From CAIXPS01 sp034430115 (GTDB taxonomy: Bacteria; Chloroflexota; Anaerolineae; J036; Brachytrichaceae): DNA of 64,000 bases. Below, in pieces: positions 17,987 to 25,358 of this stretch; within the stretch, counting starts at the first letter, position 1, and each line of letters begins with the position of its first letter. The notes beneath the pieces are model-generated. The model was not told the DNA's origin. It did no database searches and saw only the letters and a program-made list of their open reading frames with translations. The stretch lies in the NCBI GenBank assembly GCA_034430115.1, contig DAOUFG010000005.1, positions 1 through 64,000 on the forward strand, given 5' to 3'. Both the position numbers and the translations under genes were made by a program.

Positions 17987-18973
17987 ATGGAACTCACCTT
18001 GCAACCAATTTCCAGCCCGGCGCAGGATGAAAATCATTACGATGTGATCATCATCGGCGGTGGCCCTGCCGGTGCAACAGCCGCCATCTACACGGCGCGC
18101 GCCGACCTAAAGACGCTCGTCATCGATAAGGGCGTCACCGCAGGAGCGCTGGGGTTGACAGCTAAAATCGCCAATTATCCCGGCGTGCCGGGAGAGATCA
18201 GCGGCGCGGACTTGCTGAAGGTGATGCGCACCCAGGCGGAATCATTTGGTGCACGGTTCATCGCGGATAAGGTGCAGGCAACCGACCTGGAAAGCGAGCC
18301 CAAGATGATCTTTGCCAATGGCGGGGCCTACACCGCCGGCGCGGTGATCATCGCCAGCGGCTCCATGGGCCGTGGGCAACGCGTCCCAGGCGAAGATCGC
18401 CTGCTGGGGCACGGCGTGTCGTATTGCGCAACGTGCGACGCGGCTTTCTTCCGCGATCAGGTCGTCGCGGTGGTGGGCAATAGTGATGAAGCGATCGAAG
18501 AGGCGCTCTTCCTCACGCGCTTCGTGTCCAAGGTGCACCTGCTATCACCGACGCCCGAGTTGAAGGCTGCGCCGGAGATGGTTGCCGAGGTGACCAGCCA
18601 CCCCGGCGTCGTCACACACCTGGGCACCGCCGTGCGCGAGGTGATCGGCACGGCACAGGTCGAAGGTCTGCGCATCGCGCCGCGCGGCCAGGCCGAACAC
18701 CTCCTGCCGGTGAGCGGGGCGTTCTTCTACCTGCAAGGCGGGAAGCCCATCACCGATTTCCTGGGCGGCAGCCTGCAAGTGGGGCCAACGGGTTGTCTGG
18801 TCGTGGACAAGGAATATCAAACCACCCTGCCCGGGGTTTATGCAGTCGGCGACGTGCTGTGCAACCACGTCAAACAAGCCGTCATCGCCGCGGCAGAAGG
18901 GGCGATGGTGGGCATGTTGATCGAAAAACAATTGCACCACCGCAAACAACTGGCGGTGGACTGGTCCAAATAG
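17987..18973 (+). CDS. Thioredoxin reductase-like FAD/NAD(P)H oxidoreductase
   Basis: A 328-residue two-dinucleotide-domain flavoprotein. FAD binding is shown by 'DVIIIGGGPAGATAAIYTAR' near residues 18-38 and by 'GVYAVGDVLCNHVKQAV' at the C-terminal end. The redox-active pair is Cys147 and Cys150 in 'YCATCDAAFF'. A NAD(P)H site is suggested by 'VAVVGNSDEAIEEALFL'. Thioredoxin reductases reduce thioredoxin or glutaredoxin-like partners with NAD(P)H; the glutaredoxin-like protein two genes upstream is the obvious partner. It overlaps none of its neighbours but follows groES by eight bases, so they share a transcript. Confidence 0.9.
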   Translation: MELTLQPISSPAQDENHYDVIIIGGGPAGATAAIYTARADLKTLVIDKGVTAGALGLTAKIANYPGVPGEISGADLLKVMRTQAESFGARFIADKVQATDLESEPKMIFANGGAYTAGAVIIASGSMGRGQRVPGEDRLLGHGVSYCATCDAAFFRDQVVAVVGNSDEAIEEALFLTRFVSKVHLLSPTPELKAAPEMVAEVTSHPGVVTHLGTAVREVIGTAQVEGLRIAPRGQAEHLLPVSGAFFYLQGGKPITDFLGGSLQVGPTGCLVVDKEYQTTLPGVYAVGDVLCNHVKQAVIAAAEGAMVGMLIEKQLHHRKQLAVDWSK

Positions 18974-18984
18974 ACCTCTCCCTA

Positions 18985-19013
18985 TTGACAACCACACAGA
19001 TTGCGCCCATAAT
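18985..19013 (+). promoter_or_regulatory. Sigma-70-type promoter of the TetR/SDR pair
   Basis: A perfect -35 box TTGACA (18985-18990), a 17-base spacer and CATAAT (19008-19013), five of six matches to the -10 consensus. Predicted start of transcription is near 19020, inside the palindrome that follows. Confidence 0.75.
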
Positions 19014-19051
19014 GTGACTGACTGGTCACATGACCAATCAGTCACATTATG
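19008..19051. promoter_or_regulatory. 44-bp operator-like palindrome over promoter and start codon
   Basis: The half-site CATAATGTGACTGA (19008-19021) is mirrored at the right end, where the palindrome finishes with the tetR ATG at 19049-19051. Twenty of 22 base pairs of the dyad match. It covers the -10 box, predicted transcription start and start codon. TetR-family repressors usually bind such dyads next to their own gene, so autorepression is the natural reading. Confidence 0.75.
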
Positions 19052-19741
19052 CCAAAGCAGACCTATTTCAACCTGCCGGATGATAAGCGGCACCTGATAG
19101 AAGACGTCGCGATTGACGAATTCGCCACGAGCGGCTTTGAGGCGGCGTCGATCTCGCACATCGTCAGCCGCGCCGGCATCGCCAAAGGCAGCTTCTACCA
19201 GTACTTCGACGACAAGCATGACCTGTTCATGCACCTGGTGAACCTGTTCACGCAGGAGAAGCTGGCCTACTTCAAGGGTCGCCGGCCGCCCAACCCCAAC
19301 ATGGATTTCTTCGCCTATCTGCGCTGGCTCTTCGAGGCCGGCTATGAATATGCGGCGACTCAGTCAAAGCTGAACCTGGCGGTCAGCCGGGTGCTATTTG
19401 GCGAAGGGCTGTTCATGGGCGAAACCTTCAAAGAAGCGCGTGAGGCATCTGCGCAGATGTTCAGCGAGCTGATCCGGCAGGCCACTCAAAGGGGCGAGAT
19501 AGACCCGGCCATCGACCCGGCTGTCAGCGCGTTTGTGGTCGAAACATTGCTCAACGCGCTGGGCTTGTTCATCCTCAACCAACAATCAATCTCCCCTACA
19601 GACCCGCCAGGCAGCAAGATTGATCGGCTGCGCTCCGAGCGGGCGCGTGAGATCGTGGCGCATGTGCTATACGTGCTGGAAAACGGCCTGCGCAACCGAG
19701 AAGTAGCCGGCATTCCCACCTCACAGGACAAAGCGACATGA
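19049..19741 (+). CDS. TetR/AcrR family transcriptional regulator
   Basis: A 230-residue one-component regulator. The N-terminal helix-turn-helix is clear: 'IEDVAIDEFATSGFEAASISHIVSRAG' (quoted in part: 'TSGFEAASISHIVSRAG') followed by 'KGSFYQYFDDKHDLFMHLV'. The C-terminal ~150 residues are the variable ligand-binding domain. The start codon forms the right end of a 44-bp palindrome, implying autorepression. The gene overlaps the SDR gene by four bases (ATGA), so the regulator probably responds to a substrate or product related to that enzyme. No clear Shine-Dalgarno site is present between the predicted transcript start and the ATG. Confidence 0.92.
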   Translation: MPKQTYFNLPDDKRHLIEDVAIDEFATSGFEAASISHIVSRAGIAKGSFYQYFDDKHDLFMHLVNLFTQEKLAYFKGRRPPNPNMDFFAYLRWLFEAGYEYAATQSKLNLAVSRVLFGEGLFMGETFKEAREASAQMFSELIRQATQRGEIDPAIDPAVSAFVVETLLNALGLFILNQQSISPTDPPGSKIDRLRSERAREIVAHVLYVLENGLRNREVAGIPTSQDKAT

Positions 19742-20619
19742 CGCATTCTCTGCAAGATAAGACCATCGTCATCACCGGCGCCAACGCCGGCATCGGCAAG
19801 GCCGCTGCGACTCAATTGGCAGCGCTGGGCGCAACCGTGGTCATGGCCTGTCGCTCTGCGGAGCGTGGCGCACGCGCGCTGGCGGAAGTGCGCGAGGCGA
19901 CCCACAACCAGCGAGTGGAACTGATGCTGGTGGATATGTCTTCGCAGCAGTCCATCCGCCAGTTTGCGGCCGCCTTTCTATCGCGTTACGCGCGCCTGGA
20001 CGTGCTCATCCATAACGCGGCCAACTTCGATCAATCGTTCAAATCCCCCACCCTGACGGAAGATGGCGTCGAGACCATCTTCGCGACCAACCACGTGGGG
20101 GTGTTCTTGATGACGGGTCTGCTGCTGGACACGCTGAAAGCCAGCGCCCCAAGCCGCATCATTACCGTAGCATCCAAAGGGCTGACCCTCTACCCTCGAC
20201 TGGACATCGAGTTCGACAACTTGAGCGGCGAGCGCAAGTTTAGCCCGCAGCATGCCTACTACCTCTCCAAACAGGCCCAGGTGATGTTCACCTACGCGCT
20301 CGCCGAACGGCTGAAGGGGACGGGCATAACGGTCAACTGCGTGCGCGTGACGAACGTCGCCCTTCCCGATGAGCGCATTGCGCGTCAGCCCAAGTTGTTG
20401 CAGCAGCTCTACCGCATCAAGCGCCGCATGTCCATCACGCCCGAACGCCAGGCGGAAACTTACGTCTTCCTGGCCGCCGGCACAGAGGTCCAGGACATCA
20501 ACGGAGGGCTATGGGATGAAAATAATCGCCAGGTGCGCTCGAACAAGCACTCCTATTGCCGCGAAACGTGGCAAAAGTTGTGGCAGGTCAGTGAGCAACT
20601 GGGCCACATTCGCTATTAG
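19738..20619 (+). CDS. Short-chain dehydrogenase/reductase (SDR)
   Basis: A 293-residue SDR resembling retinol-dehydrogenase-like members. The cofactor motif 'VITGANAGIGKAAA' is at residues ~10-23, 'HNAANF' matches the NAG motif, and the catalytic Tyr-Lys pair is in 'AYYLSKQAQ'. The basic Arg after the second strand ('ACRSAERG') suggests NADP(H). Substrate is not predictable. Translationally coupled to the TetR gene upstream, which likely represses it. Ends 25 bases before a convergent histidine kinase gene. Confidence 0.9.
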   Translation: MTHSLQDKTIVITGANAGIGKAAATQLAALGATVVMACRSAERGARALAEVREATHNQRVELMLVDMSSQQSIRQFAAAFLSRYARLDVLIHNAANFDQSFKSPTLTEDGVETIFATNHVGVFLMTGLLLDTLKASAPSRIITVASKGLTLYPRLDIEFDNLSGERKFSPQHAYYLSKQAQVMFTYALAERLKGTGITVNCVRVTNVALPDERIARQPKLLQQLYRIKRRMSITPERQAETYVFLAAGTEVQDINGGLWDENNRQVRSNKHSYCRETWQKLWQVSEQLGHIRY

Positions 20620-20640
20620 AGTGGTTTGCACTCTACCGCA

Positions 20641-20671
20641 GGATCATCCTTCGACAAGCTCACGATGATCC
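20641..20671. repeat. Dispersed 'TTCGACAAGCTCA' hairpin repeat between convergent genes
   Basis: GGATCATC (20641-20648) pairs with GATGATCC (20664-20671) around TTCGACAAGCTCA. I recall sequences of this TTCGACAAGCTCA type as widespread dispersed repeats in many bacterial genomes. Here it forms the last codons of the minus-strand kinase and could act as a two-way terminator. Confidence 0.55.
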
Positions 20672-22032
20672 GTCCGGCGCAAGCTGAACCAAAACCGGCT
20701 GCCTGCGCCAGGGCTGCTTTGCACACCGATTTGCCCGCCCATCGCCGTCACAAGCGTTTTGGCAATCGCCAGCCCCAGCCCCGTGCCGCCGCTCGCGCGC
20801 GAACGCGATTTGTCTCCCCGGTAGAAGCGGTCGAACACGTAAGGCAGATCTTCGGGGGCAATGCCCGCCCCCGTGTCGGTGACGCTGATTCTTAGCGCGG
20901 GCTCGCCCGGGCTCCCCTGCGCAGCGAGCGTCACCTGCCCTCCCGCCGGCGTATAACGAATGGCGTTGGCCAACAAATTCCGCAACACCTGCGCCAGCCG
21001 GTCCGGGTCGGCCTGCACGAGCGGCAATCCATCAGCAGGTTGAAGCACCAGCCGCACGCCCTGCGCATCCGCCAGCGCCGTAAAGTGTTCCAGCGCCATG
21101 CGCAGTTGTGCCGCGGCATCTACAGGCAAGACGTTCAAATGCAGTTGGCCCGACTCGGCCAGCGCCAATTCACGCAGGTCGTCGATCAGCCGGTTGAGCA
21201 ACAACGTCTCGTCGTAGAGCGTGGCGATCTCCGTGCGCTCCAAAGGATAGACGCCGTCCAGCATGGCCCGCAAATTGCCCTGGATCACCGCCACCGGCGT
21301 GCGCAACTCGTGGGCAATGTCGGCCATCATGTCGCGCCGCACATTTTCGGCCTGCTGCAACGACTCGGCCATGCCATTGAAGGCATGAGCCACCTCAACC
21401 ACTTCCTGCGTACCCTGCGGCTTCACGCGATAGTCCCAGCGGCGCCCGGCGAAGGTATGCGCCGCCTGCGCCAGGGCGGCCAGGGGCGTCGCCAGCGCGC
21501 GGCTGACCAGCAACCCGAGGATGATTGCCACACCGCCTGCGGCCAGGGCGGCCAAGACAAGCGTGTGGCCCAGTTGATCGAGAAAGGCCTGCTGCGCCTG
21601 ATTGAGCACTACGTGCCCTGGCGCGCTCGCCAGCAGGTAGCCAACCACTTTGCCATCTACGCGGATAGGAACCGCACCGGAACGCTGCGCCTCGGTCAAC
21701 GTTGTGCCCGGCTGATCGCCATACACAATCACCCCGTTCGCGTCGGCTAGCGTGACGGACGCGGCGCGCCCATTTCCGCGCCCACGCCCCATTCCCATCA
21801 TGCCCGTGCCACCCGTTTCCAACAGGGCGTCCGCCCCCTCCCAACCACCACTTTGCTGATAGTAGGCCGCCAACGCTTCAACCTGGCCGGCCTGGTTCAT
21901 CATCTCCTGGTTCGTCAGGTAGGCCTGGAACTGACTGGTCGCGGCGTTGTTAGCCAGCAACGCCACGATGCCGACGCTCAACAACGTGATCGCCACAAAC
22001 GCAAAGGTGAGGCGCACCCACAACCTGTTCAT
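20644..22032 (-). CDS. Sensor histidine kinase (BaeS/EnvZ-like)
   Basis: A 462-residue membrane kinase. A first transmembrane helix near residues 8-28, an extracytoplasmic region rich in Gly and Met ('GTGMMGMGRGRGNG'), a second helix near 155-180, HAMP, then HisKA with His241 in 'ADIAHELRTPVAV', and a HATPase domain with N, G1 ('DTGAGIAPED') and G2 ('GGTGLGLAIAK') boxes. The Gly/Met-rich loop could bind metal, which is speculation. The C-terminal 'HRELVEG' is coded by a dispersed repeat. Start is four bases after the OmpR-type regulator's stop, so the two form a two-component pair at the end of a four-gene operon. Confidence 0.93.
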   Translation of the reverse strand: MNRLWVRLTFAFVAITLLSVGIVALLANNAATSQFQAYLTNQEMMNQAGQVEALAAYYQQSGGWEGADALLETGGTGMMGMGRGRGNGRAASVTLADANGVIVYGDQPGTTLTEAQRSGAVPIRVDGKVVGYLLASAPGHVVLNQAQQAFLDQLGHTLVLAALAAGGVAIILGLLVSRALATPLAALAQAAHTFAGRRWDYRVKPQGTQEVVEVAHAFNGMAESLQQAENVRRDMMADIAHELRTPVAVIQGNLRAMLDGVYPLERTEIATLYDETLLLNRLIDDLRELALAESGQLHLNVLPVDAAAQLRMALEHFTALADAQGVRLVLQPADGLPLVQADPDRLAQVLRNLLANAIRYTPAGGQVTLAAQGSPGEPALRISVTDTGAGIAPEDLPYVFDRFYRGDKSRSRASGGTGLGLAIAKTLVTAMGGQIGVQSSPGAGSRFWFSLRRTDHRELVEG

Positions 22033-22035
22033 GGT

Positions 22036-22725
22036 CTATTCCCGCATCCGATAGCCAACGCCAAAGACGGTCTCGATGTAAGTGGGCTCCGCCGGGTCCG
22101 GCTCGATCTTCTTGCGCAGGTTTTTGATGTGCGAGTCGATCGTGCGGTCAAATCCTTCGTAAACATATCCAAATGCCTTGTCGATCAACTCTCCGCGCGT
22201 AAAGGCGTGGTTGGTATTTTGCATCAGCGCGCGCAATAGCTCATACTCGGTCGGCGTCAGTTCCAACTCGCGCCCGGCGAGACTTGCCGTGCGGAGGGAC
22301 ATATCCAGCCTCAAATCACGCACCGCCAGGATGGGGGAAGGCTGCAATACGCCGCCCGCACGCCGCAACAGGGCCCGCACACGCGCCACCACTTCCAGCG
22401 GGTTGAATGGTTTGGTCAGGTAGTCGTCCGCGCCGACATCCAGCCCCTTCAACTTATCGGCGTCTTCCACGCGCGCAGTAAGCATCAAGATTGGCGTCGC
22501 CGCCAGGTGCTCATCGGCGCGCAACAGGCGCGTCAGTTCAAATCCGTCACGCTCGGGCATCATCACATCCAGCACCACCAGGTCGGGCCGGTCGTGCCGG
22601 ATGCTGTGGAGCGCCGCTTCGCCGTCGTAGGCCGTGAGCACGCTGAACCCCGCCTGTTCCAGGTACGACTTCACCAGGCGCACAATCTGCGCATCGTCGT
22701 CGGCCACCAGGATTCGTTGAGCCAT
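22036..22725 (-). CDS. OmpR-family response regulator
   Basis: A 229-residue regulator: receiver domain with 'ADDD' acidic pocket, acceptor Asp53 in 'VVLDVMMPERDG', Thr in 'MLTAR' and Lys in 'YLTKPF'; then a winged-helix DNA-binding domain ('ELTPTEYELLRALMQNTNHAFTRGEL', here in part, and 'RTIDSHIKNLRKKI'). OmpR-type proteins bind tandem direct repeats about 11 bp apart. Two promoters nearby on this strand carry just such elements (24070-24102, 24848-24880), so they are probable targets. The ATG at 22725 was chosen because upstream in-frame codons overlap the previous gene. Confidence 0.93.
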   Translation of the reverse strand: MAQRILVADDDAQIVRLVKSYLEQAGFSVLTAYDGEAALHSIRHDRPDLVVLDVMMPERDGFELTRLLRADEHLAATPILMLTARVEDADKLKGLDVGADDYLTKPFNPLEVVARVRALLRRAGGVLQPSPILAVRDLRLDMSLRTASLAGRELELTPTEYELLRALMQNTNHAFTRGELIDKAFGYVYEGFDRTIDSHIKNLRKKIEPDPAEPTYIETVFGVGYRMRE

Positions 22726-22727
22726 GA

Positions 22728-23090
22728 TTACTTTGATTGTAACGGCGCGCCATCGGGTGCGGGCGCCGATGCGTTTGCGGCCAACGCATCGCGTAAGGTG
22801 GAAATTTCGAACCCCGGCACGATGCCTTCCACGTCTTTCAAGGCAGTTGTGGGTGGCACGTCCGCTGGGATGCCCGCCAGCGCGTAAAGCGCCGTTTGAG
22901 GCATGTGTAGGCCATCCATCACCTGCTGCAGGGTCATCCACCCCTTGATGTCGGCGGGGGCAAGTTGCTGATCGGCCACGACTTCTGTGCGGCCGCTGAT
23001 GGACCACAGTCCTGCACGCTGTGCCACAAAAACAGTGCCCAACAAGGCAACGATCAAGATCACGGGGACGAACAATGGTTTAACTTTCAT
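22728..23090 (-). CDS. Small membrane-anchored protein beside polyferredoxin
   Basis: A 120-residue protein with one N-terminal membrane segment (residues ~5-25, 'LFVPVILIVALLGTVFVAQ') and a soluble helical part with 'WMTLQQVMDGLHMPQTALY' and 'GIPADVPPTTALKDVEGI'. I recall similar short helical modules next to or fused to NapH-like 4Fe-4S membrane proteins, but I cannot name a family or a function. It lies 23 bases after the polyferredoxin gene and two bases before the response regulator, so it belongs to that operon. No Cys is present after the anchor. Confidence 0.8.
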   Translation of the reverse strand: MKVKPLFVPVILIVALLGTVFVAQRAGLWSISGRTEVVADQQLAPADIKGWMTLQQVMDGLHMPQTALYALAGIPADVPPTTALKDVEGIVPGFEISTLRDALAANASAPAPDGAPLQSK

Positions 23091-23113
23091 GCCAATCTAT
23101 CTCCTGTTTTTCT

Positions 23114-24040
23114 TTACGACTGCTGTCGCTTAGCGAATAATCCGCGCAAACCATCCATCCAGGCGGGCGCCAGGCGCACTTCCAATGACCCTTTGCGGGG
23201 ACAGGCATCCACACACGCGAGACACCCGATGCAGTTACTGCTGACGACTTTTGCATTTGCCACGTCCAGATTCATCGGGCATGGGCGGTTGCACAACTGG
23301 CAGCCCTTGCAAGCCGTCGCTTCGCGCCGAATGCGCAGCAGGCTGAATTTGCTCAGCAGGCTGATCGCGCCACCCAACGGGCAGAAGTAGCGGCACCACG
23401 CTCGTTCCACCAGGAAAGAAGCAGCCAGCACCGCCAGGGTGATGACATAGGCCGGCCAGCTCACCAACAGATCGAACTCAAATAGCCAGCCCAACCCAAA
23501 CAATGTGCGATAGGGATCGTAGTCCGCAAACCACAGCTTCACCTGGGCGATGGTTTGATAGAGGATGAGCGCCAGAATGACGAAGCGCCCATAGCGCAGC
23601 ACGGCGTCCAGCCGGGCCGGCACCTCGATGGGCCGGATGTGCAGCCGTTTGCGCAGCCCGGCTAATAGGTCTTGCACAGCGCCGAAGGGACACACCCAGC
23701 CGCAAAATGCGCCACCGGCGAGCAGCGTGCCGATCACGAGCCCCGCCAGCAAGACCAGGTTGGAGAGATGCGTTTTGGGAATCAATTGCCCACCACTGGA
23801 GACGGCACGCCACAATGTCTCGATGCCGCCGAAGGGGCACAGCGCATCGATAGAAGCGGTGCTGCCATCCTCGGTGGACAGATTGTGGATCACGCTCATA
23901 GCAATGATGAGCAGTGCAAACCCCAGTTGCACGATGTGGCGGATGCGTTGCGTCCAGGCCATGCGCCGGCGACGGACGGCGGCAGGGGTATGGTCATCAA
24001 AATCCAGATAGAGCGACTTCAGCACAGGTTGTGGGTTCAT
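23114..24040 (-). CDS. NapH-like membrane 4Fe-4S polyferredoxin
   Basis: A 308-residue protein with about four to five membrane helices and several Cys clusters: 'CPFGGIETLW', 'CGWVCPFGAVQDL', 'CRYFCPLGG', then two ferredoxin motifs 'CKGCQLCNRPCP' and 'CIGCLACVDACP'. This is the NapH/NosR/CcoG-like architecture, which passes electrons across or along the membrane. The partner oxidoreductase is not in the window. ATG 24040 follows GAGGAAAAAG and is preferred to longer forms. It heads an operon with a small membrane protein and a two-component system, and has a promoter element at 24070-24102 shared with the gene at 24201. Confidence 0.9.
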   Translation of the reverse strand: MNPQPVLKSLYLDFDDHTPAAVRRRRMAWTQRIRHIVQLGFALLIIAMSVIHNLSTEDGSTASIDALCPFGGIETLWRAVSSGGQLIPKTHLSNLVLLAGLVIGTLLAGGAFCGWVCPFGAVQDLLAGLRKRLHIRPIEVPARLDAVLRYGRFVILALILYQTIAQVKLWFADYDPYRTLFGLGWLFEFDLLVSWPAYVITLAVLAASFLVERAWCRYFCPLGGAISLLSKFSLLRIRREATACKGCQLCNRPCPMNLDVANAKVVSSNCIGCLACVDACPRKGSLEVRLAPAWMDGLRGLFAKRQQS

Positions 24041-24069
24041 CTTTTTCCTCTTCAGTAAATCTGGTTGTG

Positions 24070-24102
24070 AGGATAGCGAGAGGTTGTGGAGAAAGTGTGG
24101 AC
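24070..24102 (-). promoter_or_regulatory. Promoter with 11-bp repeat element, polyferredoxin operon
   Basis: On the minus strand three consecutive 11-bp blocks begin GTCCA, CTCCA and CTCGC, the last running into TATCCT (-10-like, + strand 24070-24075). It aligns without gaps with the element at 24848-24880. An OmpR-type regulator encoded in this operon is the likely binder. Confidence 0.6.
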
Positions 24103-24200
24103 GCGCGTCCGCGCGACGAGAAAACGCCACATACAAACGCGGCGGCCACCTTGTTCAGGTGGCCGCCGCAGGGAGATTTGTGTGCCGCCGGGGCTTGAGA

Positions 24201-24782
24201 TTATTTGTTCCAGCGCCCGCCGCGATTCATCTGGCTACGCGGCATGTTGGTGGTGCCCAGGTTATCGCACACGCCGTCGCCATCGCTATCCACGAAGCCG
24301 GTGCCTGCGCCATTCCCGCGCGGGGTGAAGGCGGCGTTCAGTTGTGACGTTACGTTAGTCTTCATCGTAGTCAGGCTCGCGTCTGCCTGGGTCTGCGTCA
24401 GGCGACCGGCTGTCACAGCCTCTTGCAGCGCCTGTTCACGCGGCGCAATGAACGCCGTGACGATTTTATCCAGCGCCACGCCCTTATCCTCAGCCACAGC
24501 GGCGATGCTCTTGCCGCCGTTCAGCGCTGCCACCAGGTCGGCCTGGGTCATGCCCATCGTCTGAGCCGCGACAGCGACGAGCGAGTTGCTCTGCCCGCCC
24601 ATGCGCCCTTGCGTGAACAGGCCCATCCCGCCGCCGGCGGCGTACCCGCGTCCCGCGCCTGGGGCCTGTGCCGTCGCCGAAGGTGCCGGCGACTGTGCCG
24701 CCACGCTGTTACCAAAAAGAACTGCCCCTGCAATCGTCGCCACGACCACCGCTGCGCCTAGTTTGAACCATTTGTTATTCAT
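24201..24782 (-). CDS. Secreted Gly/Met-rich protein with EF-hand-like calcium loop
   Basis: A 193-residue exported protein: signal peptide of about 29 residues ('GAAVVVATIAGAVLFGNSVAAQ'-type, shown at the N-terminus) and a low-complexity Gly/Met/Arg stretch. The middle helical region, 'MGMTQADLVAALNGGKSIAAV', continues to 'AGRLTQTQADA' and resembles DUF2680-like secreted proteins. A 'DSDGDGVCDNLG' loop like those that bind calcium lies near the C-terminus. Function unknown. Its promoter carries the same 33-bp element as the polyferredoxin/two-component operon, so it is probably in that regulon. It is transcribed divergently from the small peptide gene at 24988. Confidence 0.85.
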   Translation of the reverse strand: MNNKWFKLGAAVVVATIAGAVLFGNSVAAQSPAPSATAQAPGAGRGYAAGGGMGLFTQGRMGGQSNSLVAVAAQTMGMTQADLVAALNGGKSIAAVAEDKGVALDKIVTAFIAPREQALQEAVTAGRLTQTQADASLTTMKTNVTSQLNAAFTPRGNGAGTGFVDSDGDGVCDNLGTTNMPRSQMNRGGRWNK

Positions 24783-24847
24783 CTTATGCCTCCATATTTC
24801 CTTGCTGATTTATTTTTTCGTTCGGGTTATCCCGTTTCGTTGGCCTG

Positions 24848-24880
24848 TTTATAGCGAGCAGTTGTGGAGAACTGATGGAG
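24848..24880 (-). promoter_or_regulatory. Promoter with 11-bp repeat element, secreted protein gene
   Basis: On the minus strand three 11-bp blocks begin CTCCA, CTCCA and CTCGC and lead into TATAAA (-10, + strand 24848-24853). The repeats cover the -35 position, as in OmpR/PhoB-activated promoters. Twenty-one central bases match the element at 24070-24102 except two. Confidence 0.65.
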
Positions 24881-24987
24881 ACGCCGGCATCGATGTCAAA
24901 AATGCGCGGGCCGTATCCGGGCAGTGGGTTTGCACGTCTTAAGTATGTAATCCGCAGCAACCAATTCATTTACAAGGAGAAATTGAC

Positions 24988-25212
24988 ATGCAAACCAAAC
25001 TCATGAAACTCGCTTCTGCCGCGACGATGGCGATGATGGCCGGGCTGATTGCCTTCGGCGGCGGCGTCCATGCAAAGGCCGCCCCTGTTACCGCCGACGC
25101 CACCCGCACGCGCGACCAGATCAGACTGCTGGACTGCGACGCAACGTGCGACCAGTTGCAAGACCAGATCAGGCTCCAGGATCATCTTCAGCTTCACGAC
25201 TGCTGGGAATAA
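24988..25212 (+). CDS. Tiny secreted Cys-containing peptide
   Basis: A 74-residue protein preceded by an excellent ribosome site (AAGGAG, 24975-24980). Residues 1-31 are a signal peptide ('LASAATMAMMAGLIAFGGG' core with 'VHAKA' end). The mature ~43 residues are charged and contain an imperfect internal repeat, 'DQIRLLDCDAT' and 'DQIRLQDHLQLHDC', with three Cys and two His. I do not recognise a family. The repeat and the odd Cys number could mean disulfide dimers or metal binding; this is a guess. It is divergent from the secreted protein at 24201 and upstream of an ECF sigma gene. Confidence 0.7.
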   Translation: MQTKLMKLASAATMAMMAGLIAFGGGVHAKAAPVTADATRTRDQIRLLDCDATCDQLQDQIRLQDHLQLHDCWE

Positions 25213-25358
25213 CCTGCCCCAGGGTGCCTGGCTGAGATGGCTGGGCACCACTGCCCTTCTCCATCACTTCTCCATAGGTGCAGCTTAGGCTGTGTCAGAA
25301 GTGTGTGCATTCCGGGGCGCAGGGCCGTATCTTGCGCCCCCACGTCTACGTCTATTCA

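Noticed and set aside
18545..19234. Minus-strand open frame of 229 codons across the reductase and tetR region
   Set aside because: Crosses two good plus-strand genes and a promoter; no domain visible.
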